A stretch of 64,000 bases of DNA, from assembly GCF_004519405.1 (NCBI RefSeq), contig NZ_SGWI01000004.1:62001-126000 (forward strand), read 5' to 3'. Below are positions 28,277 to 37,857 of the stretch, one piece after another. Every line of letters starts with the position of its first letter. Position 1 is the first letter of the stretch. The position numbers were made by a program, and so were the translations under genes. Origin of the DNA: Pseudomonas sp. BCA17 (GTDB taxonomy: Bacteria; Pseudomonadota; Gammaproteobacteria; Pseudomonadales; Pseudomonadaceae). The notes under the pieces were generated by a model. That model did no database searches, was not told the DNA's origin, and saw nothing but the letters and a program-made list of their open reading frames with translations.

Positions 28277-30397
28277 GTGTATCTGGGCCCTCCTCCTCGC
28301 TCATCCCTGTTGTTGATGCTGTTGTGCAGCGCCCCTGCGCTGGCCGACGATCTGTTCCTGGACAGCCAGCCGCTGCCGCAGGTATTGACCGCCACGCGCC
28401 TTAAACAATCAGCCGCCGCCGTACCCGGCAGCATGACGGTGATCGACAGCGAGCTGATCAAGGCCAGCGGTGCACGGGACATCGCCGAATTGCTGCGTCT
28501 GGTACCCGGGATGATGGTCGGCTATACCACCGGCAACCAGGCGGCGGTGAACTACCACGGCACCAGCGCCCGTGATGCACGGCGCATGCAGGTGTTGATC
28601 GACGGGCGTTCGGTGTACCGCGCCGGCCTTGCCACCGTGGACTGGAGCGATATCCCGGTAGCGATGGAAGACATCGAGCGTATCGAGGTGTTCCGCGGCC
28701 CCAACACCGTCAGCTATGGTGCCAATGCGCTGATGGCCGTGGTCAACATCCTCACGCGCTCACCGGCCAACAGCCACGGTTCACGGGTTAAAGTCATCCG
28801 AGGCGCACGCGGGATCGACGATTTCTACGCCAGCCAGGGCGTCGGATGGGAGACCGGCGACCTGCGCCTGTCGTTGTCCGGGCAACAGGATAATGGATTT
28901 GACAGCGATGCCGCCGGTGCCGATCGCCGTGACAGCCGCCGCCTCAGCCGCTTCAGCCTGGCCATGAGCCAGACCCTGAACGCCCAGCAAAGCATCGACT
29001 GGCAATTGAATGCCAAGGAAGGGACCAACCAGCGTCCCTATACCTACGCCCCGGTATTCGCCGGGATTACTGAAGGCGGTACCAATTCCGACGTCACAGC
29101 CAAGGACTACGCCACCTCATTGCGCTGGAACTTCGATTTCAATCCCGAACACAGCCTGTACATCCAGGGGTCCGCCCAGCAGTGGGACCGCCAGCAGATC
29201 TGGAAGGCCTGCGATGCCAAGGTGTCGTTCAGCCCTGAGCTGACCCAGCTATGGCAGCTCAACCCCGACTATGCCGAACTCTTGGCGCGGCACATGGACA
29301 CTTTCAGCCAAGGCACCGCGCCACCTGGCAGCGCTGCCGAACAAGCCTTGGGCAATCAGGTGCTGGACCAGTGGCGCAATGGCGCCAACCAGAGCGTGTG
29401 CGGCGATATCGACCAGAGCACCCGGGAAAGCCGCTATGACCTGGAGATTCAGGACACCTTGAGCCTGTCCGACACCCTGCGCCTGGTCAGCGGCATGAAC
29501 TATCGCTACGACCGTGCCGACTCCGACACCTATTTCAACGGCACCCTGGACGACACCACCTGGCGCCTGTTCGGTCATCTGGAGTGGCGCGCCAGCGAAC
29601 ACTGGCTGCTGCAAGGTGGAGCGATGTATGAAGACACCCACTTGAGCGGCAACTCGCTGACGCCCCGGGTCGCGGTCAACTACCTGATCAACCCGCGCCA
29701 CGGCCTGCGAGCGGTGTACTCTGAAGCGATCCGCTCGCCGGACATGTTCGAGAACAACGTCAACTGGAGCTACCGCGTCACCAACCTGAGCGCCCCGGCC
29801 TATGGGCAGAATTCCGGGCAATATTTTGTGGTGACACGCGGCCCGGGCAACCTCGATAAAGAGTTGATGCGCTCGCGAGAGCTGGGCTACAACGGCTTCT
29901 TTGCCGACCTCGGGCTGAATGTCGACGTGAAACTGTTCTACGACGAAATCACTGACATGATCAGCTCACCGCTGCGCAACAACCAGTACATTGCCAGCAA
30001 CGCCAACAGCTCGCGGTTCACCGGTGCCGAGTCACAGTTCGATTGGCGCATGAGCAACGCCGACCGCCTGCGGCTCACCTATGCTTACGTCGACGCCAGC
30101 GCCAGCAACCCCTCCGACGAGGCACAAACCGCACGTAACAGCGGCTCGGCCGGCTGGCTGCGTGAATGGGGCCACGGCTGGTCCAGCGCGCTGTTCTACT
30201 ATGGCGACGACGCACTCAACCGATATCGCTTTGAACGGGTCGACCTGCGTGTGGCCAAGCGCATTGCCCTGGGCAAAGCCAACGTGGAGCTGGCCGGCAT
30301 GCTGCAACAACGCCTCGATAACCAGCCCACCACCTGGGCCGATAACAACTACGACAGTCGCCATGTCCTCTACTTCAGCGCGGAGCTGGAGTTCTGA
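28277..30397 (+). CDS. TonB-dependent outer-membrane receptor (BtuB/colicin-I-receptor-like)
   Basis: About 706 residues. A signal peptide (LLLMLLCSAPALA) is followed at once by a TonB-box-like LPQVLTATRLKQ and the plug (TVIDSELIKASGARDIAELL, IERIEVFRGPNTVSYGANAL). The 22-strand barrel ends in Phe (AELEF). There is no N-terminal STN signalling domain. The GTG start at 28277 has AAGG 8 bases upstream; an ATG at 28223 would add 18 residues. The stop is one base from the next gene's ATG. With the binding protein and hybrid kinase downstream it forms a likely uptake or sensing unit. Ligand unknown. Confidence 0.87.
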   Translation: MYLGPPPRSSLLLMLLCSAPALADDLFLDSQPLPQVLTATRLKQSAAAVPGSMTVIDSELIKASGARDIAELLRLVPGMMVGYTTGNQAAVNYHGTSARDARRMQVLIDGRSVYRAGLATVDWSDIPVAMEDIERIEVFRGPNTVSYGANALMAVVNILTRSPANSHGSRVKVIRGARGIDDFYASQGVGWETGDLRLSLSGQQDNGFDSDAAGADRRDSRRLSRFSLAMSQTLNAQQSIDWQLNAKEGTNQRPYTYAPVFAGITEGGTNSDVTAKDYATSLRWNFDFNPEHSLYIQGSAQQWDRQQIWKACDAKVSFSPELTQLWQLNPDYAELLARHMDTFSQGTAPPGSAAEQALGNQVLDQWRNGANQSVCGDIDQSTRESRYDLEIQDTLSLSDTLRLVSGMNYRYDRADSDTYFNGTLDDTTWRLFGHLEWRASEHWLLQGGAMYEDTHLSGNSLTPRVAVNYLINPRHGLRAVYSEAIRSPDMFENNVNWSYRVTNLSAPAYGQNSGQYFVVTRGPGNLDKELMRSRELGYNGFFADLGLNVDVKLFYDEITDMISSPLRNNQYIASNANSSRFTGAESQFDWRMSNADRLRLTYAYVDASASNPSDEAQTARNSGSAGWLREWGHGWSSALFYYGDDALNRYRFERVDLRVAKRIALGKANVELAGMLQQRLDNQPTTWADNNYDSRHVLYFSAELEF

Positions 30398-30398
30398 C

Positions 30399-31331
30399 AT
30401 GGCCGACCAGTCACGGATGACCCTCTTCTTCTCACGGCTGAGGCGACGCGGCCTGGGCCTGCTGCTGGCGTGCCTGCTGCTGACAACGCCGGCCTGGAGC
30501 GCCGACATCCTGCTGACCGCCGCCGAAGACAGTGCCGGGGTTCAAGCGTTCGCCCAGGCTCTGGCGCGGCAACGCCCTGAAGACAACGTGACCTTCACCC
30601 CGCTCAAAGACATGCCGGCGCCGAACCTGCTGCCCGCCGCAACTCGCTTGATCCTGCTTGACCTGCCTGGCCTCGACTGGCGCCTCAAGGACACCCAGGG
30701 CCCTTCCACCCTGGTACTGCGTATCAGCCGCCTGCAAGCCCGGCAGCGCCTGGGCACCACTCACCCGGCCAAAATAAGCCTGTTGTGGAGCGACCCACCC
30801 CTGGAGCGCCAGTTGAATCTGATCGCCCATATTTTGCCCCAGGCACGACGTATCGGCGTGCTCTACGGCATCGACAGCGAATTCCTGCTCCGCGAATTGG
30901 CCCAGTACGCAGCGCCCATGGGCCTGGAGATCGTGCCGCAGCTCTGGGACAACATTAATGACAGCCGGCCACTGCAGAACCTGTTCAAGAACAGCGATGT
31001 ACTGCTGGGTCTCGACGACCCGCAACTGTACAACCCGAAAACCGTGAAAAACCTGTTGCTCAGCAGCTATGCCCAGCAACTGCCGCTGGTGGGTCCCAAC
31101 GCCGGCTTCGTCAAGGCCGGCAGCCTGGCCAGCACCTACAGCGACCAGAGCGACTGGCTGGATGTACTTGACCGATTGCTGGACCACTCACCGGCCAACT
31201 GGCCGCGTTCGCTGTATCCGGAACACTTCAAAGTCGTGGGCAACCCGCAAGTCGCGCGCTCACTGGGCATCGAACAGGTTGACGAAGCCGACGTCGCCGC
31301 CCGATTGGCCGAAGGAGAAAAACGCCCATGA
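30399..31331 (+). CDS. Periplasmic ABC-type substrate-binding-like protein
   Basis: A 310-residue exported protein. A twin-arginine-rich start is followed by a hydrophobic signal ([18 protein letters not shown]). The body resembles the ABC_sub_bind (PF04392-like) family, with the hinge regions [20 protein letters not shown] and [18 protein letters not shown]. No permease or ATPase gene is nearby, so it is more likely a periplasmic sensor subunit than a transporter part. It begins one base after the receptor stop and overlaps the kinase gene by four bases (ATGA), so all three should be made together. Confidence 0.8.
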   Translation: MADQSRMTLFFSRLRRRGLGLLLACLLLTTPAWSADILLTAAEDSAGVQAFAQALARQRPEDNVTFTPLKDMPAPNLLPAATRLILLDLPGLDWRLKDTQGPSTLVLRISRLQARQRLGTTHPAKISLLWSDPPLERQLNLIAHILPQARRIGVLYGIDSEFLLRELAQYAAPMGLEIVPQLWDNINDSRPLQNLFKNSDVLLGLDDPQLYNPKTVKNLLLSSYAQQLPLVGPNAGFVKAGSLASTYSDQSDWLDVLDRLLDHSPANWPRSLYPEHFKVVGNPQVARSLGIEQVDEADVAARLAEGEKRP

Positions 31332-33229
31332 CCTTGCGTCGTCGCTGGGATATCCATACCCGCACCCAGCTCATCACCTTGGGCCCGGCATTGCTGCTGA
31401 CCTTGCTGTTGATCAGTTTCTTTACCTTCGTGCGTATCCAGGACCTGCGTCAGGAACTGGACCATACCGGCCAACTGATCGCCAACCAGCTCGCACCGGC
31501 GACCGAGTACGGGGTGATTTCCGGCAACAATGACGTACTCGACAGCCTGCTGCGCGCCACTTTGGCCACACCCCATGTGCGTTTCCTGGAGATTCAGGAC
31601 AGTGCCGAAAACATCCTGGTGTACGTTGAGCAGCCGACGGAGAAACACGACCGCTCGCTGTCGGTGAAGGTGTTCCAGGCGCCGATCCGCCTGCAGCATA
31701 TCCAGCTGGGCACTGACTTTTTCCAGGACAACCTCAACGAACCCAAGGCGCCACGGGCGGATTACCTTGGCCGGGTGATCGTCGGCATGTCCAACGATGC
31801 CTTCAGCCAGCGTCAGCAGGAGATCCTGTTCAAGGCCGGCATCCTCGCCCTCTTCGCCCTGCTGTTCACATTCCTGCTTGCGCGACGCCTGGCCGCCAGT
31901 CTGTCGCAGCCGATCAGTGCCATGGGCCACGCGGTCAAAGCCATCCAGCAAGGTGAATACAAGACCCCTCTGCCGATTGTCGATGATTCCGAGCTGGGCG
32001 ACCTGTCACGCCATATCAACAACCTCGCCGAAGGCCTCAACCAGGCCAGCCGCGAACAACAGCAGGCCATGGCGCAGTTGATCCAGACCCGCGAAGAGGC
32101 CGAGCGTGCGAACAATGCCAAATCGGACTTCCTGGCGATGATGAGCCACGAATTGCGCACCCCCATGAACGGTGTGCTGGGCATGCTGCAACTGCTGGAA
32201 ACCACCGAAATGACCGAGGAGCAGACCGAGTATGCGGCGCTGGCCTCCGAGTCCACCGAGCACCTGCTCAAGGTGATCAACGACATCCTCGACTTCTCGC
32301 GCATTGAACGCGCCGCGCTGGAGCTGGAACATATCCCGTTCAACCTGGCAGACCTGATCAGCAGTTGCGCCCAGGCCTTCCAGCACAGCGCCCAGCAGCG
32401 CGGCCTGGCATTGGAGCTGCCGATCCCTGCGGGGATGGACTCGCTGCGGGTGCAGGGTGACCCGACGCGCATCCGGCAAATCCTGGTGAACCTGATCGGC
32501 AACGCGCTGAAATTCACCGAACACGGCACCGTGACCGTCGAACCGCACTGGCAGACCCTTGATCATGAATTGGTGTGGTTCACCTGCACCGTGCGCGACA
32601 GCGGCATCGGGATCTCCCCCGAGCGTCTGGAAATGATGTTCGACGCGTTCCAGCAAGCCGACAGTTCCATTTCAAGGCGTTACGGCGGCACCGGCCTTGG
32701 CTTGCCTATCGCCCGTACGCTGGCCGAACGGATGGGGGGCACCTTGCGCGCCCAGAGCGAGGAAGGCCGAGGCTCGGTGTTTACCCTGGAAATTCCATTG
32801 GCCATCGATCAGAAAAGCCTGCCGGCGATCACCCCTGACGCCAACGGCAAAGCCAGCGCCGGGGACGGGCAACATGTGTTGCTGGTGGAGGACAACCCGG
32901 TCAACCGCACCGTGGTCGAAGCCATGCTGCGCAGCCTGGGTTTTGAAGTCAGCCTGGCCACCGACGGCGCCGAGGCGATCCGCAGTGCCGAGAGCCTGAT
33001 TTTCACCGCGATCCTGATGGACTGCCGCTTGCCGCTGATCGACGGCTACGAGGCGACCCGACAGATTCGCCAGTTGCCCGGCTGCGCCGACCTGCCAATC
33101 ATCGCCCTGACGGCCAACGCCTTGCAGGGTGACCGGGAGGCCTGCCTGGCTGCCGGAATGAACGATTACCTCTCCAAGCCATTCAAACGCACGGATTTGC
33201 AGCAAATCCTGCAGCGCTGGGTGCAATAG
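31328..33229 (+). CDS. Hybrid sensor histidine kinase with receiver domain
   Basis: 633 residues. TM1 is about 14-36, followed by a periplasmic domain of about 130 residues, TM2 near 170-190, HAMP, a coiled-coil linker and HisKA with H274 in [12 protein letters not shown]. The HATPase has the boxes [16 protein letters not shown] and GGTGLGL. A C-terminal receiver has D565 in LMDCRLP and SKPFKRTD. There is no HPt and no output domain, so the signal must leave through a separate HPt or regulator that is not beside it. The translational overlap with a binding-protein gene suggests that protein delivers the ligand signal. BarA/GacS-like in architecture, but function unassigned. Confidence 0.92.
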   Translation: MTLRRRWDIHTRTQLITLGPALLLTLLLISFFTFVRIQDLRQELDHTGQLIANQLAPATEYGVISGNNDVLDSLLRATLATPHVRFLEIQDSAENILVYVEQPTEKHDRSLSVKVFQAPIRLQHIQLGTDFFQDNLNEPKAPRADYLGRVIVGMSNDAFSQRQQEILFKAGILALFALLFTFLLARRLAASLSQPISAMGHAVKAIQQGEYKTPLPIVDDSELGDLSRHINNLAEGLNQASREQQQAMAQLIQTREEAERANNAKSDFLAMMSHELRTPMNGVLGMLQLLETTEMTEEQTEYAALASESTEHLLKVINDILDFSRIERAALELEHIPFNLADLISSCAQAFQHSAQQRGLALELPIPAGMDSLRVQGDPTRIRQILVNLIGNALKFTEHGTVTVEPHWQTLDHELVWFTCTVRDSGIGISPERLEMMFDAFQQADSSISRRYGGTGLGLPIARTLAERMGGTLRAQSEEGRGSVFTLEIPLAIDQKSLPAITPDANGKASAGDGQHVLLVEDNPVNRTVVEAMLRSLGFEVSLATDGAEAIRSAESLIFTAILMDCRLPLIDGYEATRQIRQLPGCADLPIIALTANALQGDREACLAAGMNDYLSKPFKRTDLQQILQRWVQ

Positions 33230-33327
33230 CGCCGCGCCATCAGCCAACTGCGACTGGCGTGAAACACGAAAGTGCGGCAGTCTTAGGCACCCAAACGGGC
33301 TGATAAACAGGCTCGGTTTAAAATTTC

Positions 33328-33345
33328 AGTGAACAAGTGTACATT
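33328..33345. promoter_or_regulatory. Near-palindromic operator upstream of fabAB (DesT/FabR-like)
   Basis: AGTGAACAAGTGTACATT contains the imperfect inverted repeat TGAACA-AG-TGTACA. In Pseudomonas and Enterobacteria, TetR-type regulators (DesT, FabR) are known to bind similar AGTGAAC/GTTCACT-like sites before fabA/fabB in response to the acyl-CoA pool. The site lies 134 bases before the fabA start, and TTGACG at 33353 could be a -35 beside it; I see no good matching -10. Confidence 0.5.
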
Positions 33346-33478
33346 GAGTGCCTTGACGCTGTGACTTTCACTACAACGCAATAGTCTATGTGTAGGCTGC
33401 CGCTATGAGGCATGAACGCTTCATTCGGTTCGGGAAGATTTACCCTGCCCTGCCGCATGGGATTATTGAGGAGCTCGC

Positions 33479-33994
33479 ATGACCAAACAAAACGCCTTTA
33501 CTCGGGAAGACCTGCTGCGCTGCAGTCGCGGTGAGCTGTTCGGCCCAGGTAACGCGCAACTGCCCGCCCCGAACATGCTGATGGTGGATCGCATCACCCA
33601 TATCAGCGAAGAGGGCGGCAAGTACGGCAAAGGTGAATTGGTCGCCGAGCTGGATATCACCCCGGACCTGTGGTTCTTCGCCTGTCACTTCGAAGGTGAC
33701 CCGGTCATGCCGGGATGCCTGGGCCTCGATGCCATGTGGCAACTGGTCGGCTTCTACCTGGGCTGGCAAGGCTTGCCAGGCCGCGGTCGCGCCCTGGGTT
33801 CGGGTGAAGTGAAGTTCTTTGGCCAGGTCCTGCCGACCGCCAAGAAAGTCACCTACAACATTCAAATCAAGCGCGTCCTCAAGGGCAAGCTGAACCTGGC
33901 CATCGCCGACGGTTCGGTGACTGTCGACGGACGCGAGATCTATACTGCCGAAGGCCTTCGGGTCGGCGTATTCACTTCCACTGACAACTTTTAA
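33479..33994 (+). CDS. fabA: 3-hydroxydecanoyl-ACP dehydratase/isomerase
   Basis: A 171-residue bifunctional enzyme that dehydrates 3-hydroxydecanoyl-ACP and isomerises the trans-2 to the cis-3 product, the branch point for unsaturated fatty acids. The active-site pair is present: H70 in [14 protein letters not shown] and D84 in CLGLDAMWQ. Length is exactly that expected of FabA. GAGGAG precedes the ATG. It is followed after 11 bases by fabB, forming the standard Pseudomonas fabAB operon, probably controlled by the upstream palindrome. Confidence 0.98.
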   Translation: MTKQNAFTREDLLRCSRGELFGPGNAQLPAPNMLMVDRITHISEEGGKYGKGELVAELDITPDLWFFACHFEGDPVMPGCLGLDAMWQLVGFYLGWQGLPGRGRALGSGEVKFFGQVLPTAKKVTYNIQIKRVLKGKLNLAIADGSVTVDGREIYTAEGLRVGVFTSTDNF

Positions 33995-34005
33995 GGGTTA
34001 TCCGC

Positions 34006-35226
34006 ATGCGCCGCGTCGTTATCACTGGTCTGGGCATTGTTTCTTGCCTGGGCAATGACAAAGAGACCGTCACCGCTAACCTGCGTGCAAGTCGCCCTGG
34101 CATCCGCTTCAACCCGGAATACGCCGAAATGGGTCTGCGTAGCCAGGTTTCCGGCTCCATCGACCTGCCTCTCGAAGAACTGATCGATCGCAAGATCTAT
34201 CGCTTCGTCGGCCACGCTGCCGCCTACGCCTACCTGGCCATGAAAGACGCGATCGCCGACTCGGGCCTCAGCGAAGACCAGGTTTCGAACGTACGCACCG
34301 GCCTGATCGCCGGCTCCGGCGGCGCATCGACCCTGAACCAGATGGAAGCGCTGGATATCCTGCGCGAAAAAGGCGTGAAGCGCGTTGGCCCGTACCGTGT
34401 CACACGGACCATGGGCAGCACCGTTTCCGCCTGCCTGGCCACGCCATTCCAGATCAAGGGCGTGAACTACTCGATCTCGTCCGCTTGCGCCACCAGTGCT
34501 CACTGCATCGGTACTGCCGTTGAGCAGATCCAGCTGGGCAAGCAGGACATCGTATTCGCCGGCGGCGGTGAAGAAGAACATTGGAGCCAGTCGTTCCTGT
34601 TCGACGCCATGGGCGCGCTGTCCACCCAGTACAACGAAACCCCGGAAAAAGCCTCCCGCGCCTACGACGCCAAGCGTGACGGTTTCGTCATTGCCGGCGG
34701 TGGCGGCATGGTGGTGGTCGAGGAGCTGGAACACGCTCTGGCCCGTGGCGCGAAGATCTACGCGGAAATCGTCGGTTACGGCGCCACTTCCGACGGCTAC
34801 GACATGGTTGCCCCAAGCGGTGAAGGCGCCATCCGTTGCATGCAGATGGCCATGTCCACCGTAGACACCCCAATCGACTACCTGAACACCCACGGCACTT
34901 CGACTCCGGTCGGCGACGCCAAGGAAATGGAAGGCGTGCGCGCGGTATTCGGCGACAAGGCCCCGGCCATCAGCTCTACCAAGAGCCTGTCCGGTCACTC
35001 CCTGGGCGCCGCCGGCGTTCACGAAGCGATCTACTGCCTGCTGATGATGGAAGGCAACTTCATGGCCGGCTCGGCCAACATCGACGAGATCGACCCAGTC
35101 GTCGCAGATATGCCGATCCTGACCAAGACCGTTGAAAACGCCAAGATCGACACCGTGATGAGCAACAGCTTCGGTTTCGGTGGCACCAATGCCACCCTGG
35201 TACTGAAACGCTGGCAGGGTCAGTAA
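34006..35226 (+). CDS. fabB: 3-oxoacyl-ACP synthase I
   Basis: A 406-residue condensing enzyme that elongates the cis-3-decenoyl-ACP made by FabA. It has the Cys-His-His triad: C161 in [10 protein letters not shown], His in [11 protein letters not shown] and His in [10 protein letters not shown]. The glycine-rich C-terminus [14 protein letters not shown] is typical of KAS I. Cytoplasmic, soluble, co-transcribed with fabA. Confidence 0.98.
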   Translation: MRRVVITGLGIVSCLGNDKETVTANLRASRPGIRFNPEYAEMGLRSQVSGSIDLPLEELIDRKIYRFVGHAAAYAYLAMKDAIADSGLSEDQVSNVRTGLIAGSGGASTLNQMEALDILREKGVKRVGPYRVTRTMGSTVSACLATPFQIKGVNYSISSACATSAHCIGTAVEQIQLGKQDIVFAGGGEEEHWSQSFLFDAMGALSTQYNETPEKASRAYDAKRDGFVIAGGGGMVVVEELEHALARGAKIYAEIVGYGATSDGYDMVAPSGEGAIRCMQMAMSTVDTPIDYLNTHGTSTPVGDAKEMEGVRAVFGDKAPAISSTKSLSGHSLGAAGVHEAIYCLLMMEGNFMAGSANIDEIDPVVADMPILTKTVENAKIDTVMSNSFGFGGTNATLVLKRWQGQ

Positions 35227-35250
35227 GCCCCGCACATTGATCACATTAAA

Positions 35251-35270
35251 AGCCCCGACTGATCGGGGCT
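35251..35270 (+). terminator. Hairpin after fabB
   Basis: An 8-bp perfect stem AGCCCCGA-CTGA-TCGGGGCT begins 24 bases after the fabB stop. It lacks a T-run and is backed by a stronger terminator just downstream. Confidence 0.55.
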
Positions 35271-35286
35271 GATGATGGTCACCCCC

Positions 35287-35324
35287 ACACCCTGCGAAGG
35301 CTACGCTTTCGCAGGGTGTTTTTT
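35287..35324 (+). terminator. Rho-independent terminator of fabAB
   Basis: Arms ACACCCTGCGAA and TTCGCAGGGTGT are perfectly paired and followed by TTTTTTAT. This is the main end of the fabAB transcript. Confidence 0.85.
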
Positions 35325-35480
35325 ATGGGGGACTAAAAAACTCTGGCGGGCAAGCTCCCTCCCTCGCAAAACGCCCTACCGGCGCGACGCCAGGCCCACC
35401 TGGAAAAAACGCGGAACACTCAAGTGCTCGTATGCTCTATAACTGCATGTCCTTCATCCTGCGACCCTGTGAGGTTTGCC

Positions 35481-35897
35481 ATGCCCGTTATCGTAAACAC
35501 ACTGAATACCGACAACTTCCGTCATAGCCTCAACATCGATAACCACGAGTTATTTACCGACCTGCCCAAAAGCCTGGGAGGCGACAATTCGGCGCCCTCC
35601 CCCCACGATTATTTCGACGCAGCCTTGGCATCGTGCAAAGCCCTGACGCTCAAGCTTTACGCGCAGAAAAAAGGCATCCCACTCACCGGCGTCACCGTGG
35701 AAGTCACCCACGACGCCAGTGAAGAGCAGAAGGGCAAATATCAGCTCAACGTCAAACTCACCCTCAAGGGAGTACTCACCGACGAGCAACGCAATGAACT
35801 GCACCGCGTGGCCGATCACTGCCCGGTGCACAAGTTGATGACCACCGCCGAGATCAACATTGACACCCGGTTGTCGGAAGGCGCCTTCAGCCAATAG
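35481..35897 (+). CDS. OsmC/Ohr-family protein (YhfA-like)
   Basis: A 138-residue protein with the OsmC pattern: ASCKALTLKLYAQKKGI carries the first cysteine on the long helix and VADHCPVHKLM the second, the redox pair that reduces organic hydroperoxides. The start at 35481 has GAGG 6 bases upstream, and the longer frame has no support. It is cytoplasmic and stands before the pirin gene on the same strand with a 64-base gap. Confidence 0.88.
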   Translation: MPVIVNTLNTDNFRHSLNIDNHELFTDLPKSLGGDNSAPSPHDYFDAALASCKALTLKLYAQKKGIPLTGVTVEVTHDASEEQKGKYQLNVKLTLKGVLTDEQRNELHRVADHCPVHKLMTTAEINIDTRLSEGAFSQ

Positions 35898-35961
35898 CGC
35901 CAACCTCCCATCGAGCGGGTTATGCTCAGCACCATCCAACCCGCTCAGACTGGGATGCACC

Positions 35962-36828
35962 ATGACCCCCCTCACCGTGATCCACCCTCGCTCCGAAGAT
36001 GTCGAAGGCCAACCCATCCTGCGCCCACTGCCATCGAGGGAATGCCGCAGCGTCGGACCTTTTGTGTTTTTCGACCATATGTTGCTCACGCACTATGCGC
36101 CGGGCAGCGGCATGAACATCCGCCAACACCCGCACATCGGGCTGTCGACCCTAACCTACCTGTTTGAAGGCGCGTTGCAGCACAAGGACAGCCTGGGGTC
36201 CGATCAAGTGGTACAGGCCGGGGATGTCAGCTGGATGACCGCCGGCAGTGCGATTGCCCACGTCGAGCGTACGCCCGAGGCGCTCAAGGCCAGCGGATTC
36301 AGCCTGCATGGTCTGCAGGTGTGGTTGGCCTCGCCCAAGGACCACGAGACCGGACCGGGGCATTACAGCCATCACCCGGCGGCAAGCCTGCCATTGAGCG
36401 ACAACCTTGGTGTACAGATCCGCCTGATCGCCGGCAGTGGTTTCTGCCTCAACTCGCCGGTGCCCGTCTTGTCGCCGACCTTGTATGCCGAAGTGAGGAT
36501 GCAGACAGCCACCGCCTTGCTGATCCCGGATGAACACGAGGAGCGCGCGGTGTATGTACTGAAAGGTGATGCGAAACTCGACGACGAATCGCTGCAAGTA
36601 CACAGCCTGACGGTGTTGCCGAGCGGCCAGGAGATGACGTTGTCTGCCGAGTCCGAATGCCACCTGGTGGTGTTTGGCGGCGCGCCGCTGGATGGGCCGC
36701 GGCGGATCAATTGGAATTTTGTGGCGAGCGATCCGTTGAGGATCGAACAGGCTCGACAGCGCTGGGCGGCCGGGGATTGGCCGACGGTGCCAGGGGAGTC
36801 CGAGAGAATTGAATTGCCTGTGAGGTAG
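35962..36828 (+). CDS. Pirin family protein
   Basis: A 288-residue two-cupin protein. The metal site motifs are seen as RQHPHIGLSTLTYLFEG and, about 45 residues later, AHVERTPE. These supply the three His and one Glu that bind iron in pirins such as YhhW. Bacterial members include quercetin dioxygenases and redox regulators, so the exact role is open. GGGA lies 6 bases before the ATG. Confidence 0.92.
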   Translation: MTPLTVIHPRSEDVEGQPILRPLPSRECRSVGPFVFFDHMLLTHYAPGSGMNIRQHPHIGLSTLTYLFEGALQHKDSLGSDQVVQAGDVSWMTAGSAIAHVERTPEALKASGFSLHGLQVWLASPKDHETGPGHYSHHPAASLPLSDNLGVQIRLIAGSGFCLNSPVPVLSPTLYAEVRMQTATALLIPDEHEERAVYVLKGDAKLDDESLQVHSLTVLPSGQEMTLSAESECHLVVFGGAPLDGPRRINWNFVASDPLRIEQARQRWAAGDWPTVPGESERIELPVR

Positions 36829-37062
36829 GCATCGGGCGCCTATACAAATGACGGCCCTGATACGCTGCTTGCCGTTGCGTTTTTGATCGTGCTTTCGATC
36901 TTGGACGCCCCGTTAAACCACGCTGGCCGAACGCAGGCTTGAATCCGTGGATAACCCGGCAGGACGCCGGGTTAGCCACCGTTACCGCAGCAATGGATAT
37001 GTACGCGCCCCGCAGTTGTGTGTGTACCCACACCCCGACAAGGTCGGAACAGCCCTGCAGAT

Positions 37063-37791
37063 TTACCGCTGGAACACTTCGTCCAGCAAGTTATGCATCG
37101 ACAGGAAAGCCCGGGCAGCGGTCTTCGCGTCGTACATCATCTTGCCCGGTACATTGGCGTGGGGGTCGGTGAACGAATGCACCGCGCCGCCGTAGCTCAA
37201 CAGCTGCCAATCCACCCCGGCCGCGTTCATTTCATCTTCGAACGCGGGTAGCTGCTCTTTCGGCACCAACGGGTCAGATGCACCGTGCAACACCAATACC
37301 GAGCCCTTGATGTTCTTCGCATCCGCTGGGTTCGGCGTATCGAGGGTGCCGTGGAACGACACGGCCGCCTTCAAAGGCGCACCAGTGCGTGCCAGCTCCA
37401 GGGAGCAGCAACCACCGAAGCAGAAACCGAAAGTCGCCAGTTTCGACGTATCCACCGCGGCTTCGGTCTGCCCTTTCAGTTGCTCAAGGGCCGCCTGCAT
37501 GCGCTTGTTCAGCAGTGGGCGATCATTCTTCAATGGCATCATCGCCGCGCCGGCTTCGTCGCCGTTCGACGGACGCACGGCTTGGCCGTACAAGTCAGCG
37601 ATCAAGACCACGTAGCCCTTGCTGGCAACGGCTTTAGCGATCTCTTCAGCACCCGCACTCACCCCCATCCAGTTCGGCGCCATCAGCAGGCCCGGCAACG
37701 GCCCTTTATGGCTGGCATCGAATGCCAGGCGGCTTTCATAAGACTGGCCATCAATCTGATAGACCACGGAACGCACAGTGACTTGGCTCAT
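37063..37791 (-). CDS. Dienelactone hydrolase family protein
   Basis: A 242-residue alpha/beta hydrolase with a Cys nucleophile (FGFCFGGCCS), an acid in GASDPLVP and the catalytic His in GGAVHSFTDP, the Cys-Asp-His triad of dienelactone hydrolases. No other catechol-pathway genes lie nearby, so it may be a general carboxylesterase. The second of two adjacent ATG codons (37791) is preferred because GGAG is then 6 bases away. It lies downstream of htpG on the same strand, separated by a terminator. Confidence 0.88.
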   Translation of the reverse strand: MSQVTVRSVVYQIDGQSYESRLAFDASHKGPLPGLLMAPNWMGVSAGAEEIAKAVASKGYVVLIADLYGQAVRPSNGDEAGAAMMPLKNDRPLLNKRMQAALEQLKGQTEAAVDTSKLATFGFCFGGCCSLELARTGAPLKAAVSFHGTLDTPNPADAKNIKGSVLVLHGASDPLVPKEQLPAFEDEMNAAGVDWQLLSYGGAVHSFTDPHANVPGKMMYDAKTAARAFLSMHNLLDEVFQR

Positions 37792-37822
37792 CATTTACTC
37801 CAGTTGAGATGCAGGAGAACGA

Positions 37823-37846
37823 AAAAACCCGCCGAAGCGGGTTTTT
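37823..37846 (-). terminator. Rho-independent terminator of htpG
   Basis: AAAAACCCGC-CGAA-GCGGGTTTTT is a perfect stem with a stable tetraloop and a T-run on the minus strand. It lies between the htpG stop and the start of the dienelactone hydrolase gene. Confidence 0.85.
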
Positions 37847-37857
37847 CTACAACGGTG

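Noticed and set aside
36953-36973. AACCCGGC-AGGAC-GCCGGGTT hairpin in the gap between pirin and dienelactone hydrolase genes, considered as riboswitch
   Set aside because: It lies past the ends of two convergent genes, not before a gene. It is more likely a transcript-end hairpin, and lacks a T-run to call it a terminator with confidence.
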